Positions 1-11,165 of a DNA stretch of 64,000 bases are shown here, piece after piece (the first letter of the stretch is position 1; every line of letters starts with the position of its first letter). The position numbers and the translations under genes are program-made. The stretch comes from Pyrrhosoma nymphula. Taxonomy: Eukaryota > Arthropoda > Insecta > Odonata > Coenagrionidae. Location: positions 48,566,417-48,630,416 of the forward strand of contig OY754329.1 in NCBI GenBank assembly GCA_963573305.1, in the 5' to 3' direction. The notes beneath the pieces are model-generated. The model did not search any database. It was not told the DNA's origin and saw nothing but the letters and a program-made list of their open reading frames with translations.

Positions 1-94
1 CCCCTGCGCCTGTAAGAAAGAACTCACAGTATTACTGACAAGCAAGCTTCAGATAGGCCTAAAACCATTAACACATTTAAACAATATGTGTAGC

Positions 95-262
95 ACCTAG
101 ACCTAGACTAGTATAAAGCAAGCCTAACCTAGGCCTGGTCTAATACCAAGCTAACCTGTCCTAGGTATAGTTTAGTACCTACCAAGGTAGCCTGTCCTAG
201 GCCTAGTCTAGTACCAAGCAAGGCTAGATATCCACTAGGTCCAAGTCTAGGCCTAGGGAGGG
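95..262. repeat. CTAGGCCTAG-rich minisatellite
   Basis: Diverged tandem copies of a unit of about 32-36 bp, with the pattern CCTAGGCCTGGTCTAATACC followed by an AAGC..CCTGT part. At least three to four copies are recognisable. It lies just past the truncated 3' side of the gypsy fragment and shows no coding potential. Confidence 0.7.
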
Positions 263-469
263 AATAGGCCTGGGCCTAGTAAGCCTTCGTGGAAAAAACG
301 TAAATTACGCCCAAAACCCTAAAAATCGTGTAAAAACTGAAAACATACATAAAATCGCGAAAATTCTCGGTCGTCAAACAGTTGCAAATTGCACCAGCTG
401 TTGATATCTACAATCAAATTTGGCCTAGCCAACAATTTAAAGAAATTCGTAAAAAAACGCGAAAATCGA

Positions 470-1522
470 GGGGCCCTAATAGGTAATAGTTAATAAACCC
501 TAAATACATCTTAGGGCATCCACATTCTGAGAAGTCGGGGTGCAGGGTATAGCTTTCACCTTGTTTTTGGTGGAGGAAATTCCATGTTCATTAATCAGGT
601 AACCTACCAACTCGACGCTCCTCACCCCCAACTGGCATTTCTCTGGCCGGAGGCGAAAGCCGGCAGTAGCCATGCGGGATAGGACCTCTCGAACTCTGAC
701 CCATAGCACTTCTTTGGATGGAGCCTGCACCAAGATATCGTCTAAATAGGCAACCACTCCTTTAAGTCCCGCCAACAAGGTCTCAATCGTTCGTTGGAAA
801 ATGCCTGGTGAGGCACTCAATCCCTGGCTAAGGCGGTGGACCTCGAATATCCCCTTGTGGGTATTTAAGGTCAAGAGCTTCGCCGTTTCAGGATCCACTG
901 TTAACTGCAAGAAAGCTAAAGATAAATCAAATCGTGCAAAAACCTTTCCCCCAGCTAATTTAGCCAACACTTCATCAATCGTCGGGAGGGGATACATATC
1001 TCTTAGGCAATTTGGATTTACTGTACATGAATAGTCTCCACAGACCCGAATCGTTCCATCCCTTCTTAGCACATTCACCACTGGGGCTGCCCATTCTGAT
1101 ACTTTAACCGGGGCTAAAATTCCTTCATTCACTAGTCTCTCTAGTTTCTCTTCAACTCGAGGAAGCAAGGCAAAGGGAACTGGCCGTGCCTTTTTGAATA
1201 CTGGTTTTGCATCATTCCTGAGGTGAATACATGCTGGAGGTCCCGAATACTTCCCTAAGTCAGGAGAAAACACATGTTCAAATTCATAAATCTCTTGGGG
1301 AAGACTGCCAGAAGTACTTAACTTATTTACCCCTGACACACTTATCATTAAGGCATTAAACCATGATCGTCCCAACAGTGAAGGACCTGGGGTGGCAGCA
1401 ACTAGGAGCAATAGCCTTGAACTGATGTTATTGTATGAAGCATTCACAAAACACTGCCCCATAATATCTAATTTTTGATTTGACCAAGTGGATAATTTTA
1501 CCTCTGAGGGAGATAACTTCAA
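470..1522 (-). pseudogene. Ty3/gypsy reverse transcriptase (truncated)
   Basis: The open frame 500-1522 (340 codons) starts inside the protease C-terminus (LLGRSWF) and runs into an RVT_1 domain. Visible RT motifs are a KKARPVPFAL-type N-terminal block, the first catalytic Asp in ARFDLSLAFLQL, LSQGLSASPGIFQR, and the YLDDILV catalytic box. The connection begins after GYLINEHGI. The frame stops at 500, but a one-base shift extends homology as KMYLGFINYY to about 475, after which it is lost. Nothing of RNase H or integrase remains. The catalytic residues look intact, so this is a truncation rather than a point-mutated enzyme. Confidence 0.9.
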
Positions 1523-2290
1523 GTGGGGGAATTTTTTCTTCGTACAATGCTCTACCTATTATGGTATGCCCCGCTCCACTATCCACTTCCATTGAGATAG
1601 ATACATTCTCTACTTTAACCTGAATTTTAATGGGAGCGGGGGCCACTGAAGCAGGGATATGGAATAGCATGGACCTTATCTGATTAGAATTAGTGGAGCT
1701 GGGGACTGGCTCAGGGGACTCGTCTGGAGACAGCAGATGATGCTGCGAAGATCCTTGATGATACCGCTGAGACGACCCGCAACCACCTCGGAACCCCTGG
1801 TTGTTCTGCTGCCGGACTGGAGGACCACGATAGGCCCTCTCCGGTACATTCTCCCGCCTCGGCTCACGGCGGTTATCCTCCTCGGACTGGTGCCAACGGT
1901 GCTGCGGCTGGGCTCCCGCATCCGTCCTCTGCATCGCCGCCCGACGTTTCCGGTAGCAGACCTTCGCGATGTGCCCCTTAACGTGGCAATAATGGCAGGT
2001 GGCATCCCTCATGGGACAATTGTGCGGGGATGGAAACCCGCAGCGGTGACACCCCGCACCGCTCGGTGCTGGATCTCGTACTCGATGATGTGGGCCACCA
2101 GGCCCACCACCACCTACATTGGTTGGTTGTCTCGGGGACACCACTGAATGGACATTCACCACTTCAACGGAACCGCCGTTTTGAAATTGACGAACATGAG
2201 CCCTTGCCGTTTCTGACGCAATAGCGCGATCTGGTAGCTACCCTAAGTGTCAATCTCTCGAATTTGAGAGACAATAACTGTTCTTTCAGG
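1428..2290 (-). pseudogene. gag C-terminus with zinc knuckles plus aspartic protease
   Basis: The readable frame covers 1428-2162 (244 codons). Two CCHC-type knuckles are visible: CHRCGFPSPHNC, then a canonical CHYCHVKGHIAKVC. A basic and Gln/Asn-rich linker follows, then the retropepsin active site VDSGAGHTIIG near 1575-1600. Knuckles bind genomic RNA in gag; the protease matures gag and pol. Upstream of 2162 the gag frame continues as ASETARAHVRQFQNGG, joined by a frameshift to a frame ending near 2290. The N-terminal gag is absent. Near 1510 the frame shifts into the RT frame. This could be a programmed shift, but a decay indel is more likely because other breaks exist. Confidence 0.85.
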
Positions 2291-2379
2291 CTCAAATTTC
2301 TCATGCCGCGTGGACCGTTGTCCGGGGGATCGAGGTAACTCGAGGGCCGGGTTGGTGATGGAAAATAAGTCACAGGCGT

Positions 2380-5300
2380 AAAATTAGTTTAACAGTCGAT
2401 TTATTACCCCAACTCGGGCACTAGAGCACAACAAAACTAAACCTGTCGCCCAAGAGACAAGGTGAAGGGATTGAGGAATGGAAATCTTGGCTGGCTTCCT
2501 AGGTCCGGAAAGTCGGGGCATAAATGCATAAGTATGCAATTTTACTCCCGGGAGAGTGAACCTTTCTTTGGCGAAATCTCTCGAGACCATGATTGGTTTC
2601 GGGATTGTGGTAGTTTTTGCTTAATTTAGGGTCGGGTGTGAAAAAAAGGGCATTAGAAATCAATTACCTCACGCCTATTAGATGGGATGTCTGCGGCGCC
2701 TGCTTGGCTGAAGCTCCATTGGTCGAAAGAACGTATAAACAATGACGAAATAGGGGTTTCCTTTTGAGCATAGTTTTTTTATTTTACTGTATATTAGTTA
2801 TTTTTACATAATACTCAGTACTGAATTTTTGTCTGATTTTCTATCAAGTATTTCCGAAGTAATACAATTCTCAACATTATCAATTGTATTATTTCACGGT
2901 AATGCTTTTACGTCTTTATGGCAGTTAAGGCTGGTCCCTTTCGAAGGATGATTCTTTCGAGGAATAGGGAAATGGAGACGTTTATTGGATTTTACGTTCT
3001 TTAGATAACATTTTCACGAGTAACTAAGTTTTTGTGATTCCACTCGACCAATTACATCTTGGAATCGGTTTTGTTTTCCCCGTTAAAAATTTGTCTTTCA
3101 ACACGGAGTATTAATGCATTATTCCTTCTATCACATGCAATACTGCTGGAAACAAAATGTTTTCAAGATAAGACCTTTCCATTTTCCTCAAAGATGCCAA
3201 CAAAAGCTATTAGCACGGCCTGCGGTGAAACTATGCCAAACATACGCCATCCATAATCTGGAATTTACCAATCACGCGGAAAGAATAGAACGACCTGGTT
3301 GAACCGCACTATTTCTTATTTAGAACTTAAAAACAATTTGCGAACCCTTGGTCACACTCTGCACTTGGTGCGTTCACTCCACATGAGTGAAATTAGTATT
3401 GATCTATAGATATTTGATTGAGTCTCTAGCGGCTCCCAACCTAGTCCTTCCATCATCTTTATTACGCTCTTACTTGTTCGTTTGTAGTTCTATCCGCTTA
3501 TTCTACCCGTAATATCCGTACCCCTATAATTATATGCCTCCAAGTTTGCACCTCAACCTTTCAATGGTCTAATAAAACCAGCAATTATAGTTCGCAAAGC
3601 CACACGCAAGACTTCATTGCGCGACTTCCGGATCGTTAAGCGAATGGTGGACGTGACAGCAGCGATGACTGAATCCACATGGCGGCCTCTACTCACCAGA
3701 CGCTATGCGTTGCAAAAAAATTCTCGAAGGCGACGCTGCAAATGACGTCACTGTTCAAAGCATTACCAAAGAGAAGCAGATGATAATCTTTTGAACTCGG
3801 CTTACAATTAATTCGCATTTTAGCGGGGACTTGAAAGAGAGTATATGAAACCTTAAAGAGTTATTATACACTCACGCCAACAGGGACGATTTTTCCTCTT
3901 TTTAAAAAGGATGGTTCGTGAGCAGGAACTTCGCGCTAAAGCACGCTACTCGCACTTCGTGGAAGAAGAGTCACGGCTTGATTATTTCCTTCGTCACTTC
4001 CGAGGACAGGCTCCTTTTAAAAATCGGGACCACTAGAACGTGAAATTTACTTTTATTAAGACCTAACTTGAGATGAGATGAATAATAAAATGGAGATGAA
4101 TATATGAATAGGTGGACGGGATAGGAGACTCGCAGGGAATGGTATACGATAACTAGTGCGAGTATTACGTTACACGATAAAACATTTCGATAAAAGCCTA
4201 AATGCAAGAGGAAATCTCAGAGGAACTTGTACCGCGGGACACGTTTTCCTTATGACCGCCTCGAAAAAGACAAATTCGGGACAGATGAGCCCAACTGGCT
4301 GAGCGCGCGAGCAGGGTGAACATCCTTGGGGGCTCATACACATCTTCACCCTACCCAGCATGCTTTCTTTTCCTCCTCGTCGGGTGAAGTTAGTTCAAGA
4401 GAGAGACCGCAGAATACAGCGGATGAGCATTTTCCATCAAATTCTATTTTCAGATCGATGGACGAGAATGGGAAAGATGTTGTGAGCAGAATAGCCGGAG
4501 CAAAGAAGGCATTCTATCGTAATAAAAACCTACTAAAAATGCTACTAAACAGCTAAAGCGGTTAAAAAAACTGTATTAACACGAACGACGAAATATGGAA
4601 GCATTTCATAAAAACCATGCGATTGGAGCATTCCGAGCACTGCGAGAAAGTTCTACGAGGAACAGTGCAAACATCAATACACGGTGCTTGTGAACAAGAT
4701 CTCTTTTGAGCATCAAATCCGTATAAGGGTTACGCGAAGAATGTGGCAGTGACGACAGAAGCAGACTTTGAATTTTCACACTTTCCGATCAATCGACGAA
4801 ATTAAAAATACGCCTAAGCAATGCGCCCATATTTCCTCTTTTGAATGACACCACTCCCGCTTCGATCTGACCGGTATCTTCGGAGATTACCTCAAATTAA
4901 TGGACCAACCCCGAGCGCTGCAAACATACATTGTTACAGACGAATACCACGAATTAAGGAGGTTCCGCCGCGACTCTGTGAGTCAAAACAAATACTAAAT
5001 TCCACATTTTTGATATTTTGTCAAAAAATCCTGTTTTCACTGATGCAATGCGTTACTTATAGAAACCCAAAAGTAAGGTACAAAATATGCAGATTATTCC
5101 ACGAATGTATTTTAAGTGAGCACTTTTTTCCAGCCATAGGAGCCGACTACAGCGCCATTTCCTACGAATTACCGCATTTTGACTTCATTTACGGCATTAA
5201 TTCTCCAATAACTAGAAAAATAAGGTGGTAAGATGCCTGTATTTTATTTTTATTCATTATTATTTTGATTATTTCCCTCTTAGAGACAGTTTTCCACGAA

Positions 5301-5570
5301 AATGGCATTTGTATTTTATGGAAAAATACTATTTTCCCCGTGTTTCTCTTATTCTCCCATTGAACACCATGTAATTTCAAGTTCCAGTACCTAATAGAAT
5401 AAAATAGCGTGGAAAGGTATAATTTTGTTTTTCATATCAGATAGAGAACAACTTTTTCTACAAGTAGACAGAATATGAATAAAATGAAATTTAAGTCATT
5501 TTACGGTGGAACCACCTTAATATAATTAAAAGAATACAATTAAGCCCCCGCTGTAGCGGTGCCCCCGACC
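2380..5570. other. Intergenic, no gene recognised
   Basis: AT-rich sequence with only short unsupported open frames. The ORFs at 4845-5231 and 4326-4556 have no recognisable domain. The one repeat noted here is the dispersed copy at 3413-3470. Confidence 0.5.
3413..3470 (+). repeat. Dispersed repeat, copy 1
   Basis: The block GAGTCTCTAGCGGCTCCCAA and the following CCTAGTCCTTCCATCA is matched with a few mismatches at 14458-14512 in the same orientation. The family is unknown and no coding capacity is seen. Confidence 0.55.
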
Positions 5571-5574
5571 CCCC

Positions 5575-6345
5575 GCTGTCTAAAAGTATAGCTGCCTGTA
5601 TCGTCGCAAGTTAATATTATCTTGTATTATGCTAATCTTGTGGTACATCTGGCCATTTATCCGAAAACAACATGGTCCAGCGCCACGCGAAAATAGTAAA
5701 TTAGCACCTTTCGAAGCAAAAGACTCAGAATATTTTTCATGAAATTTCTAGAATGTTGGTGCCGGTTGGTCAACAGGTTAATCAAAAACGGAGGCTATTC
5801 TCGCAGATCACCGAACAAAACGTCTCCTTTAGAACAATATGTGGTGAAAACTTTTCATGTATTCAGTTCATCAGCAAAATGAATTGCATTGCAAAAGCAA
5901 CAAGGCGAATTCATTTTTCCCAGATAATGCAAGTTGACATTTTTACCGGTTGTGGCACAAAAGTGTGTGTGTTTTATTGCTCGCCTTAATCGATGCTGTC
6001 TATCATGTAGAACCCTTAGCTGGTGTTCATTACCAGTTTCATGTAGACAATCATGCACTTTTCGAGCCGCCTGCTCATCAACTCATTCGGTGCGCGCGCT
6101 CTCGCTTTCCTGTGATCGTTAATCCGTATGTCGAATTCTATCACGATTCCAGCGTTCTTCACGTTCCATATGTGTTTTATTGTCACGCAATGATTGAACA
6201 CATAGTGACGTATTGCTGAGCCGCTCGGCACGCTTAATGTAAGACTCATTGTCCAGTCGTACTTGATCCCTGTGAGACATCATTCTAAGACGCTCCTATC
6301 GCTCAACCTCAGACTCTTCGTCATAACGTAATCTAGCGTATGTTG
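5575..6345 (-). pseudogene. Helitron protein N-terminal fragment (Helitron_like_N start)
   Basis: The minus strand, read across frames, first gives an Arg/Glu-rich repeat region (RLRMMSHRDQ, YIKRAERLS, REERWNRDRIRHTD). Then comes a Cys-rich block, LGKMNSPCCFCNAIHFADE, then CSKGDV and FLINLLTN, then ESFASKGANLLF and the diagnostic RGAGPCCFRINGQMYHKIS near 5630-5685, ending RRYRQLYF near 5578. This order matches the region before and at the start of the Helitron_like_N domain of eukaryotic rolling-circle transposases. The HUH Rep nuclease and the helicase are absent. At least three stops or frameshifts are present. It abuts the copia LTR at 6454. No Helitron terminus (TC at 5', CTRR with hairpin at 3') was located. 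Confidence 0.85.
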
Positions 6346-6453
6346 ATATGACCTAAGACCTTCTTTTCGATCTTCTTCAGAATCAAATATGCGTCTAATT
6401 CTAGGAAATTCGGCCACTTTATCTAAACGTAGTCGTATTTGTTCGGGGTATAG

Positions 6454-6685
6454 TGTTAGATTCTTGGTTATTTCTAGTTATTACGTGTCTTATTCTTAAT
6501 TAATTAACTGGTTTTATCGTGAGAGAGAATAAAAAATATATTATGTTCAATGCGTAAACAACGGAACAATTAAGTTTTTATTTATTTTATAAAACCAAAG
6601 TAACATATGTAACCAAGTAATTGTTTACTTGTCAACCTTACAATTACATACGTGAAACTGACAGTTTAGCTAACTTCTCTCAACA
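6454..6685 (-). repeat. 3' LTR of the Ty1/copia element
   Basis: On the minus strand the sequence reads a purine-rich tract (ACGGGGGAG) directly followed by TGTTGAGAGAAG and ends TCTAACA. This is the expected polypurine tract followed by an LTR with TG...CA ends and short inverted termini. Length is 232 bp. The matching 5' LTR was not seen in the window, so no target duplication can be checked. Confidence 0.75.
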
Positions 6686-7280
6686 CTCCCCCGTAAACGC
6701 AGGACATTTTTTAAATTTTAATTAATACAATGATATTTACATTTCAATACAAATGTAAACTCTGCTAATTAAAAATCATAGCACATTAATCAGTATTCAT
6801 CAAATTCTCAATTAGTATAAAGAACAATTTTTTTAACATATCCAATAAATAATAAACTATTCTCTTATTATATAACATTTGAGACAATTCAATTATCATA
6901 ACACACGTTTCAAATTTTATACTCATTCGTAAAATAGCAGTTCTTCAGCACATTTTTCAATATTAATAGAAAACAATGGTTTAGTCAGAATATCACTAAC
7001 TACTCGGTTGGTACATATTTAATATTAAACAAACCTTTATAACATTCATCTTTGACAAAGAAATATTTGATTTCAATATGTCTACTTGACTTAATTCTTC
7101 CCGCTTTAATCAACTTAATTGTGCTTTGATTATCAATGTATATAGTTATTTAAATTTCTCGCCTGTAAGCTCTTTCATTAACTCTACCAGATACTTAGAT
7201 AAGTTCTTTAGAGCATTCACAAGCAGCGATACTTCGGCCTCTGTTGTGGACTGCGCTATAAAAGTTTGTCGCCGAGAACA

Positions 7281-7850
7281 CTAAGAAATTGGACGATCAT
7301 TCAACATTATAACAAAACCTGAGGTACTCTTCCGTCGAATGTCTTTTCTAATATCTTTTTCTCTGATTCTAACGTCACCCCCATAGTCTGAATCGCAATA
7401 TGCTACAAACTCACAATTTTCATCAGAGTCCCTACTATAGAAGATACCAGCATTAGTTGTTCCCTTTAAATACCTGAGGGTTCTCTTAATATTCACGTAG
7501 TATTGTTTCTGTGGATTTTCCATCGATCTGCTTTCATAGTTCACTGCAAAACTGAGATCTGGACGTGTCTTACAGGACAAATAGGTACAGGAGACTTCCA
7601 ACAGCTTCTCGGTAGTTAAATTTAATTTGTTTTTCAGGATATTCAACATCTTCATATTCTCCATCCAGTTTGATATCAGGAGTAAATGATGTCTTCATTG
7701 GTTTTGAGTGTTCCATGGCATATCTCTTCAGTAGGTACTAGGTTCCTGAGAAATAATGATTCCTCCTTCAGTTTTTGCTATGTTCATGCCAAGGAATGAC
7801 TTTGGTTCTCACTCGACTGTTCTTTCAAATGCTTTCCTTAGTTTATCTAG
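7281..7850 (-). pseudogene. Ty1/copia RT C-terminus and RNase H
   Basis: Frame 7281-7664 gives SCTYLSCKTRPDLSFAVN, HYVNIKR-like and RYLKGTTNAGIFY, then AYCDSDYGGD and RRKSTSGFVIML. These are the conserved RNase H blocks of copia elements, with the catalytic Asp in the CDSDYGGD motif. RNase H removes the RNA strand during cDNA synthesis. Between 7664 and 7850 a broken frame still reads EPKSFLGMNIAKTEGGIIIS, the usual RT-to-RNase H connection. A stop lies shortly after LNDRPIS, before the expected active-site Glu and second Asp region. Confidence 0.88.
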
Positions 7851-8700
7851 CTATTGCTTAATCTTTTCTTTCTCTTTTCCAATAATTATTCCATCATCAA
7901 CATGTATCGCCAAAAACATAGCTTGTGATTTGAAGATGCACTGGTCAGTCTTCTGCTGAATCATGTTAAGTTCTTTGAGGGTTGTTGTAAACTTCTCATT
8001 CCATTGACAAGATGCTTGTCGAAGACAATACAGTGACTTTTGCAGGAGACAGATTTTTCCTGGCTGGTGAAAACCTTCTGGTACTCTCATATAGATCGGT
8101 TCTTCTAATTCATCGTTGAGAAATGCTGTTTTCACATCTAGCGTTTGAGTTTCCCAGTTTCTCTTGGCTGCTATGGCAAACAACAATCTCAAAGAGCTCG
8201 TGTCAACCACTGGACTAAAAATATGTTTAAAATCTATATTTTTCTTGTCTTGAGAGCATCCTCTTGCCACTAATCTGGCTTTAAATTTTCCATTATATTT
8301 GACTTTAAAAACCCATCGGGTTGTGAGGATTTCTTTTTCTCGTGCTTCATCTTCATCTACATATGTCCAAGTTTTATTCTTCATCAGTAAGTCTACTTCA
8401 TCTTTTATGGCTTTCATCCATTCATGTTTCTCTTCACAACTTACAGCCTCACCATAGGTCTTCATCTTCACTAGTATCAAAATCCATGATGTAATTAATT
8501 AAATTTTGCTGGTATTCTTTTCTCTCTAATTGGTCTTCTGTTCCCCTCAATTTCTTCTTCTCTTCTGTTGTCTTGGTTTGGATGAATTTCTTGGTCTTGA
8601 TTTTCTTGTTCTTGGTTTTCATGTATTTCATAATTTTCTTGTTCTTGATTATCTTGTTATTGGTTTTCATGTTCTTCATTTTCTTGGTCTTGGTTTTCAT
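7851..8700 (-). pseudogene. Ty1/copia reverse transcriptase (RVT_2) with N/Q/E-rich linker
   Basis: Frame 7851-8480 (209 codons) covers most of an RVT_2 domain: EWMKAIKDEVDLLMKNKTW, TTRWVFKVK, FKARLVARG, then DVKTAFLNDELEEPIYMRVP with the first catalytic Asp, CLRQASCQWNEKF, and the catalytic HVDDGIIIG, where His replaces the usual Tyr of YVDD. Upstream, 8500-8700 encodes in one frame a repetitive Glu/Asn/Gln linker (ENQDQENEEHENQ) ending REKRIPAKF, typical of the variable region between copia integrase and RT. The Lys/Met-rich open frame 8449-8700 is an out-of-frame reading of this linker. Stops separate linker and RT. Confidence 0.88.
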
Positions 8701-8702
8701 TT

Positions 8703-9430
8703 TACTAGTCGACCCGTGCGAAGCATTCGCACTGTGTCCTCCTCAAATCCTCCACTTAATTGAAGTGCACACCGTATAGTTAGTACCGTGTAGTTAGTGC
8801 GTCAGAATCCATACGGTACTTACTTTTGAGTTGAACTTGTGTAGATGTCTTTAAAGTGAATAATCTGATTTGATCGCCGGGTTTGTTTATCGTAGAGAGC
8901 AGAGACGAAGTAAGTTGGTCGTCATGGACTAAGTAAAAACAAATGACTGCGAGCGGTTTGGGGAGGTAAATATAAATTCAAGTTTTGATTAATTTTGTTC
9001 ATTTTATAACTACCTAGATCAGCGGATCTAATACCTTAAATCAACATTTTAAGTCGAAATTAAATGCGGATTAAGATAATAGATGCATGAAATTGAAATC
9101 GGTTTCATTTCGATATATCTCGATTTTCTAGATATAGGATCGATAGGTCGAGGGCGGGATTTCAAAAAACAGTATTTTTCCATTGTAATTTTTCGAAAAA
9201 CAACTGGAATGTGAGTAATTTGTATATTTTTCCGGTGTAGCGGTTAAAAAAAGCTTTAAAATGATGCCTCATTAATGAAAATTGATGAAGTATTAAGGAA
9301 GTTATGGCGTACCGACAAAACAAAAGCCCTTGAGAAATAATATATATGATTCGTAAAGTTCTATATTGATTTCTTCTTCTAGTTTGTGTGCAGAGAGAGG
9401 AAAGTTGTTTGGAAAAAGTTATATCTCTAC
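8703..9430. other. Non-copia segment inside the copia element
   Basis: The integrase reading breaks at about 9430 after NKSPTKGMPHF, and the linker begins at about 8702. The 730 bp between them do not translate to the integrase C-terminal part expected here. It may be an inserted sequence or a very decayed copia segment. No TIRs or clear target duplication were recognised. Confidence 0.4.
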
Positions 9431-9439
9431 AAAGAAAAA

Positions 9440-9908
9440 GTGAGGCATTCCTTTGGTTGGACTTTTGTTTGTCAGATAGGCTGCTGTTTGTACTGCTTCA
9501 CCCCACAGATATTGTTCACATTTAGCATAAAAAATTAGTGCTCTGGCTTTATTCATTAATGTTAGATTTTAACGTTCACTTTTTCCATTCAATTGGGGGT
9601 ATGCGGAATGGTGAAGTCCAATATAATCACTTTTTCTTTACACCATGTAATGAGTAGCTCATTTTTAAATTCACCACCATTGTCACACCTAATCTTCATG
9701 GCTTTTATATTGAAATGGGCTTCTCCTTCGTTTGTAAATCTTTTAACGCATTGAAAAACTTCTGAAGCTGTTTTTGTTTCTAGAAGATATACCTTGCAAA
9801 AATGTGTATTCATTCAGCAGTGTGATGAAGTAGTTCTTGTTGTCATAGGTTGGAGGATCAATTGCCCCTCACAGGTCTGAGTGTATAATTTCTTGGTTTT
9901 CAGGAGGT
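9440..9908 (-). pseudogene. Ty1/copia integrase core
   Basis: Read on the minus strand from 9905: ENQEIIHSD, GAIDPPTYDNKNYFITL, then frame 9589-9813 with CKVYLLETKTASEVF and IRCDNGGEFKNE (second catalytic Asp of the DDE triad), TIPHTPN, then across a stop LTLMNKARALIFYAKC and LWGEAVQTAAYLTNKSPT. This is the rve core that inserts element cDNA. The third acidic residue should lie near LNGKSER just after 9589. The 5' end of the domain, with the HHCC zinc finger, is missing past 9908. Confidence 0.88.
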
Positions 9909-9909
9909 A

Positions 9910-10610
9910 AAAGGTACCAGGAGGAACGTAGAAAATTAAAAGGGTTGGGAAACGTATCTAGCGTTCTATCTAAAAAACGTAAACGTATCTAGAAGGCAGC
10001 GTTCCTCTCCTGAGAGGACTAGTCGTGCATCGAGGTATGACGAATAAATGGTAATACTTGAGAAGGGTACGGAAACTACTGTTAAAAATAGTTTACTTCT
10101 TGGAGTATGAGGGTAAAATCAACGTTCATGTAACAGCGAAAGAGCTACAACTAATACATAAAGATAATATAGCAATAAGAATTTTAAAAATGCTTTGAAT
10201 CCAGGCAAATTCAGAAAACTCATTCGAGAGCGTTAGAGTGTGTTTGGCCGTCACAAAAATTGACCTTATTAGTTCAACGTTAATTCAGCTGGTTCTTTGT
10301 GTTTAACGACACAAGAATTTCACTTGACTCATGATAGTCGTAATTTTCACCCCCCCCCTCACAATAAGGCCCACGAGGTTGCGCGCTATGCTTAGATTAC
10401 TTGAACAATTGAGAATAGATATCTTTCAGAGCGACACGGAGAACATCCTATTAGAACCCCACTATTTCCAGGTCCGACAGAAACGATAAATTAAGAGAGA
10501 TATTTTGCCGAACGGATAGGTATGGGAATTCGTCGTCCCCCGAACAATAAGGGACTATAATAAATGCTAGGCGTAATTTCATTAGAGCGTGTCCATTTTA
10601 TATGTAAACG
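9910..10610. other. No gene recognised
   Basis: Nothing coding or structured was seen apart from a short C tract at 10351-10358. Confidence 0.5.
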
Positions 10611-10623
10611 GCTGGTGTCCTAA

Positions 10624-10690
10624 CACCCCCCGCCACACGCCTATTGAGGCGGCTTGCGGGGTAATATGTAGATGTAGATATAGATGAATA
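10624..10690 (+). repeat. LINE 3'-terminal stem-loop tail (5'-truncated copy)
   Basis: The segment carries CCCCGC-CACA-CGCC-loop-GGCG-GCTT-GCGGGG and a tail GTAGATGTAGATATAGATG. It matches the 3' ends of the copies at 42436-42780 and 55130-58740 but has compensatory base changes in both helices. Only the last ~65 bp of the element were inserted here. Confidence 0.7.
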
Positions 10691-10799
10691 AGTATGGTAC
10701 CAAATGAGTCCAGGCCTCGCTTATAAAACACATTTTCGTGGTTTGAGACTGATGGGAACATGTCGATGCCTCTACCATGAAGTAAGCATATTACTCTGT

Positions 10800-10928
10800 G
10801 CTTGAACTACGGGTGCCCATAAGTGCGAACATTCCACAGGGGAAAATATCATTCGCCTTGACCGGGACTCGAACACGAATCCCTCGACATGTAGTGCTTT
10901 AGCCAGTTAAGCTACCTAAGCGTCCTTC
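10800..10928 (-). repeat. tRNA-derived SINE (left partner of a head-to-head pair)
   Basis: On the minus strand the polymerase III A box reads TAGCTTAACTGGCTAAAGCA and the B box GTTCGAGTCCCGG. The 3' body continues GGCGAATGAT...GGAATGTTCGCACTT, shared with the copy at 10985-11165. The cloverleaf is degenerate, so it is not a functional tRNA. Confidence 0.7.
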
Positions 10929-10984
10929 CCTCTTTTTTATTACGTCTTGTGCCTTTTTAAAGCCCACAAAAATCCGCAGGGGAG

Positions 10985-11165
10985 AAAGACGCCTCGGGTG
11001 CTTACCAGCCTAAAGCACTCGGCGCGATATCGAGGGATTCGGGTTCAAAGCCGTGTCATATGCGAGTTATTTTTTATCCTGCGGAATTTTCGCACTTGAA
11101 TGTGTACTTGCGGGTGACTCCGTAAACGTATTAACGTGACTAGTCCCGGTATCCTCAAAAGTTGT
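10985..11165 (+). repeat. tRNA-derived SINE (right partner)
   Basis: Plus strand: an A-box-like GGTGCTTACCAGCCTAAAGC, a B box GGGTTCAAAGCC, a body with GGAATTTTCGCACTTG and a tail GTGACTCCGTAAACG then CTAGTCCCGGTATCCTC. The tail recurs at 43685-43757, which defines a family. Confidence 0.7.

Larger units (their letters stand above)
470..2300 (-). mobile_element. Ty3/gypsy retrotransposon fragment (gag end, protease, RT)
   Basis: A minus-strand LTR-retrotransposon remnant. In element order it holds the end of gag with zinc knuckles, an aspartic protease and a reverse transcriptase. RNase H and integrase should follow the RT, but homology stops near 470, so the 3' half is missing. No LTR or primer-binding site was found on either side. 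Several reading-frame changes (near 2230, 1510 and 510) show it is inactive. The gag-protease-RT order with YLDD fits the Ty3/gypsy superfamily. No envelope gene is seen. Confidence 0.9.
6686..9910 (-). mobile_element. Ty1/copia retrotransposon, 5'-truncated and interrupted
   Basis: A minus-strand element with integrase, linker, RT and RNase H in copia order, ending in the 3' LTR at 6454-6685. Homology begins near 9905 inside the integrase, so gag, protease and the 5' LTR are missing. The stretch 8703-9430 does not match copia and may be an insertion. About 600 bp between RNase H and LTR (6686-7280) is AT-rich non-coding. Stops and frameshifts make it inactive. Confidence 0.9.

Noticed and set aside
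1676..2224. Several 64-136 codon ORFs on both strands
   Set aside because: They are shadow frames of the gypsy gag region, which is GC-rich and open in several frames.
8449..8763. Lys/Met-rich and Phe/Leu-rich ORFs
   Set aside because: They are out-of-frame and opposite-strand readings of the copia N/Q/E-rich linker.
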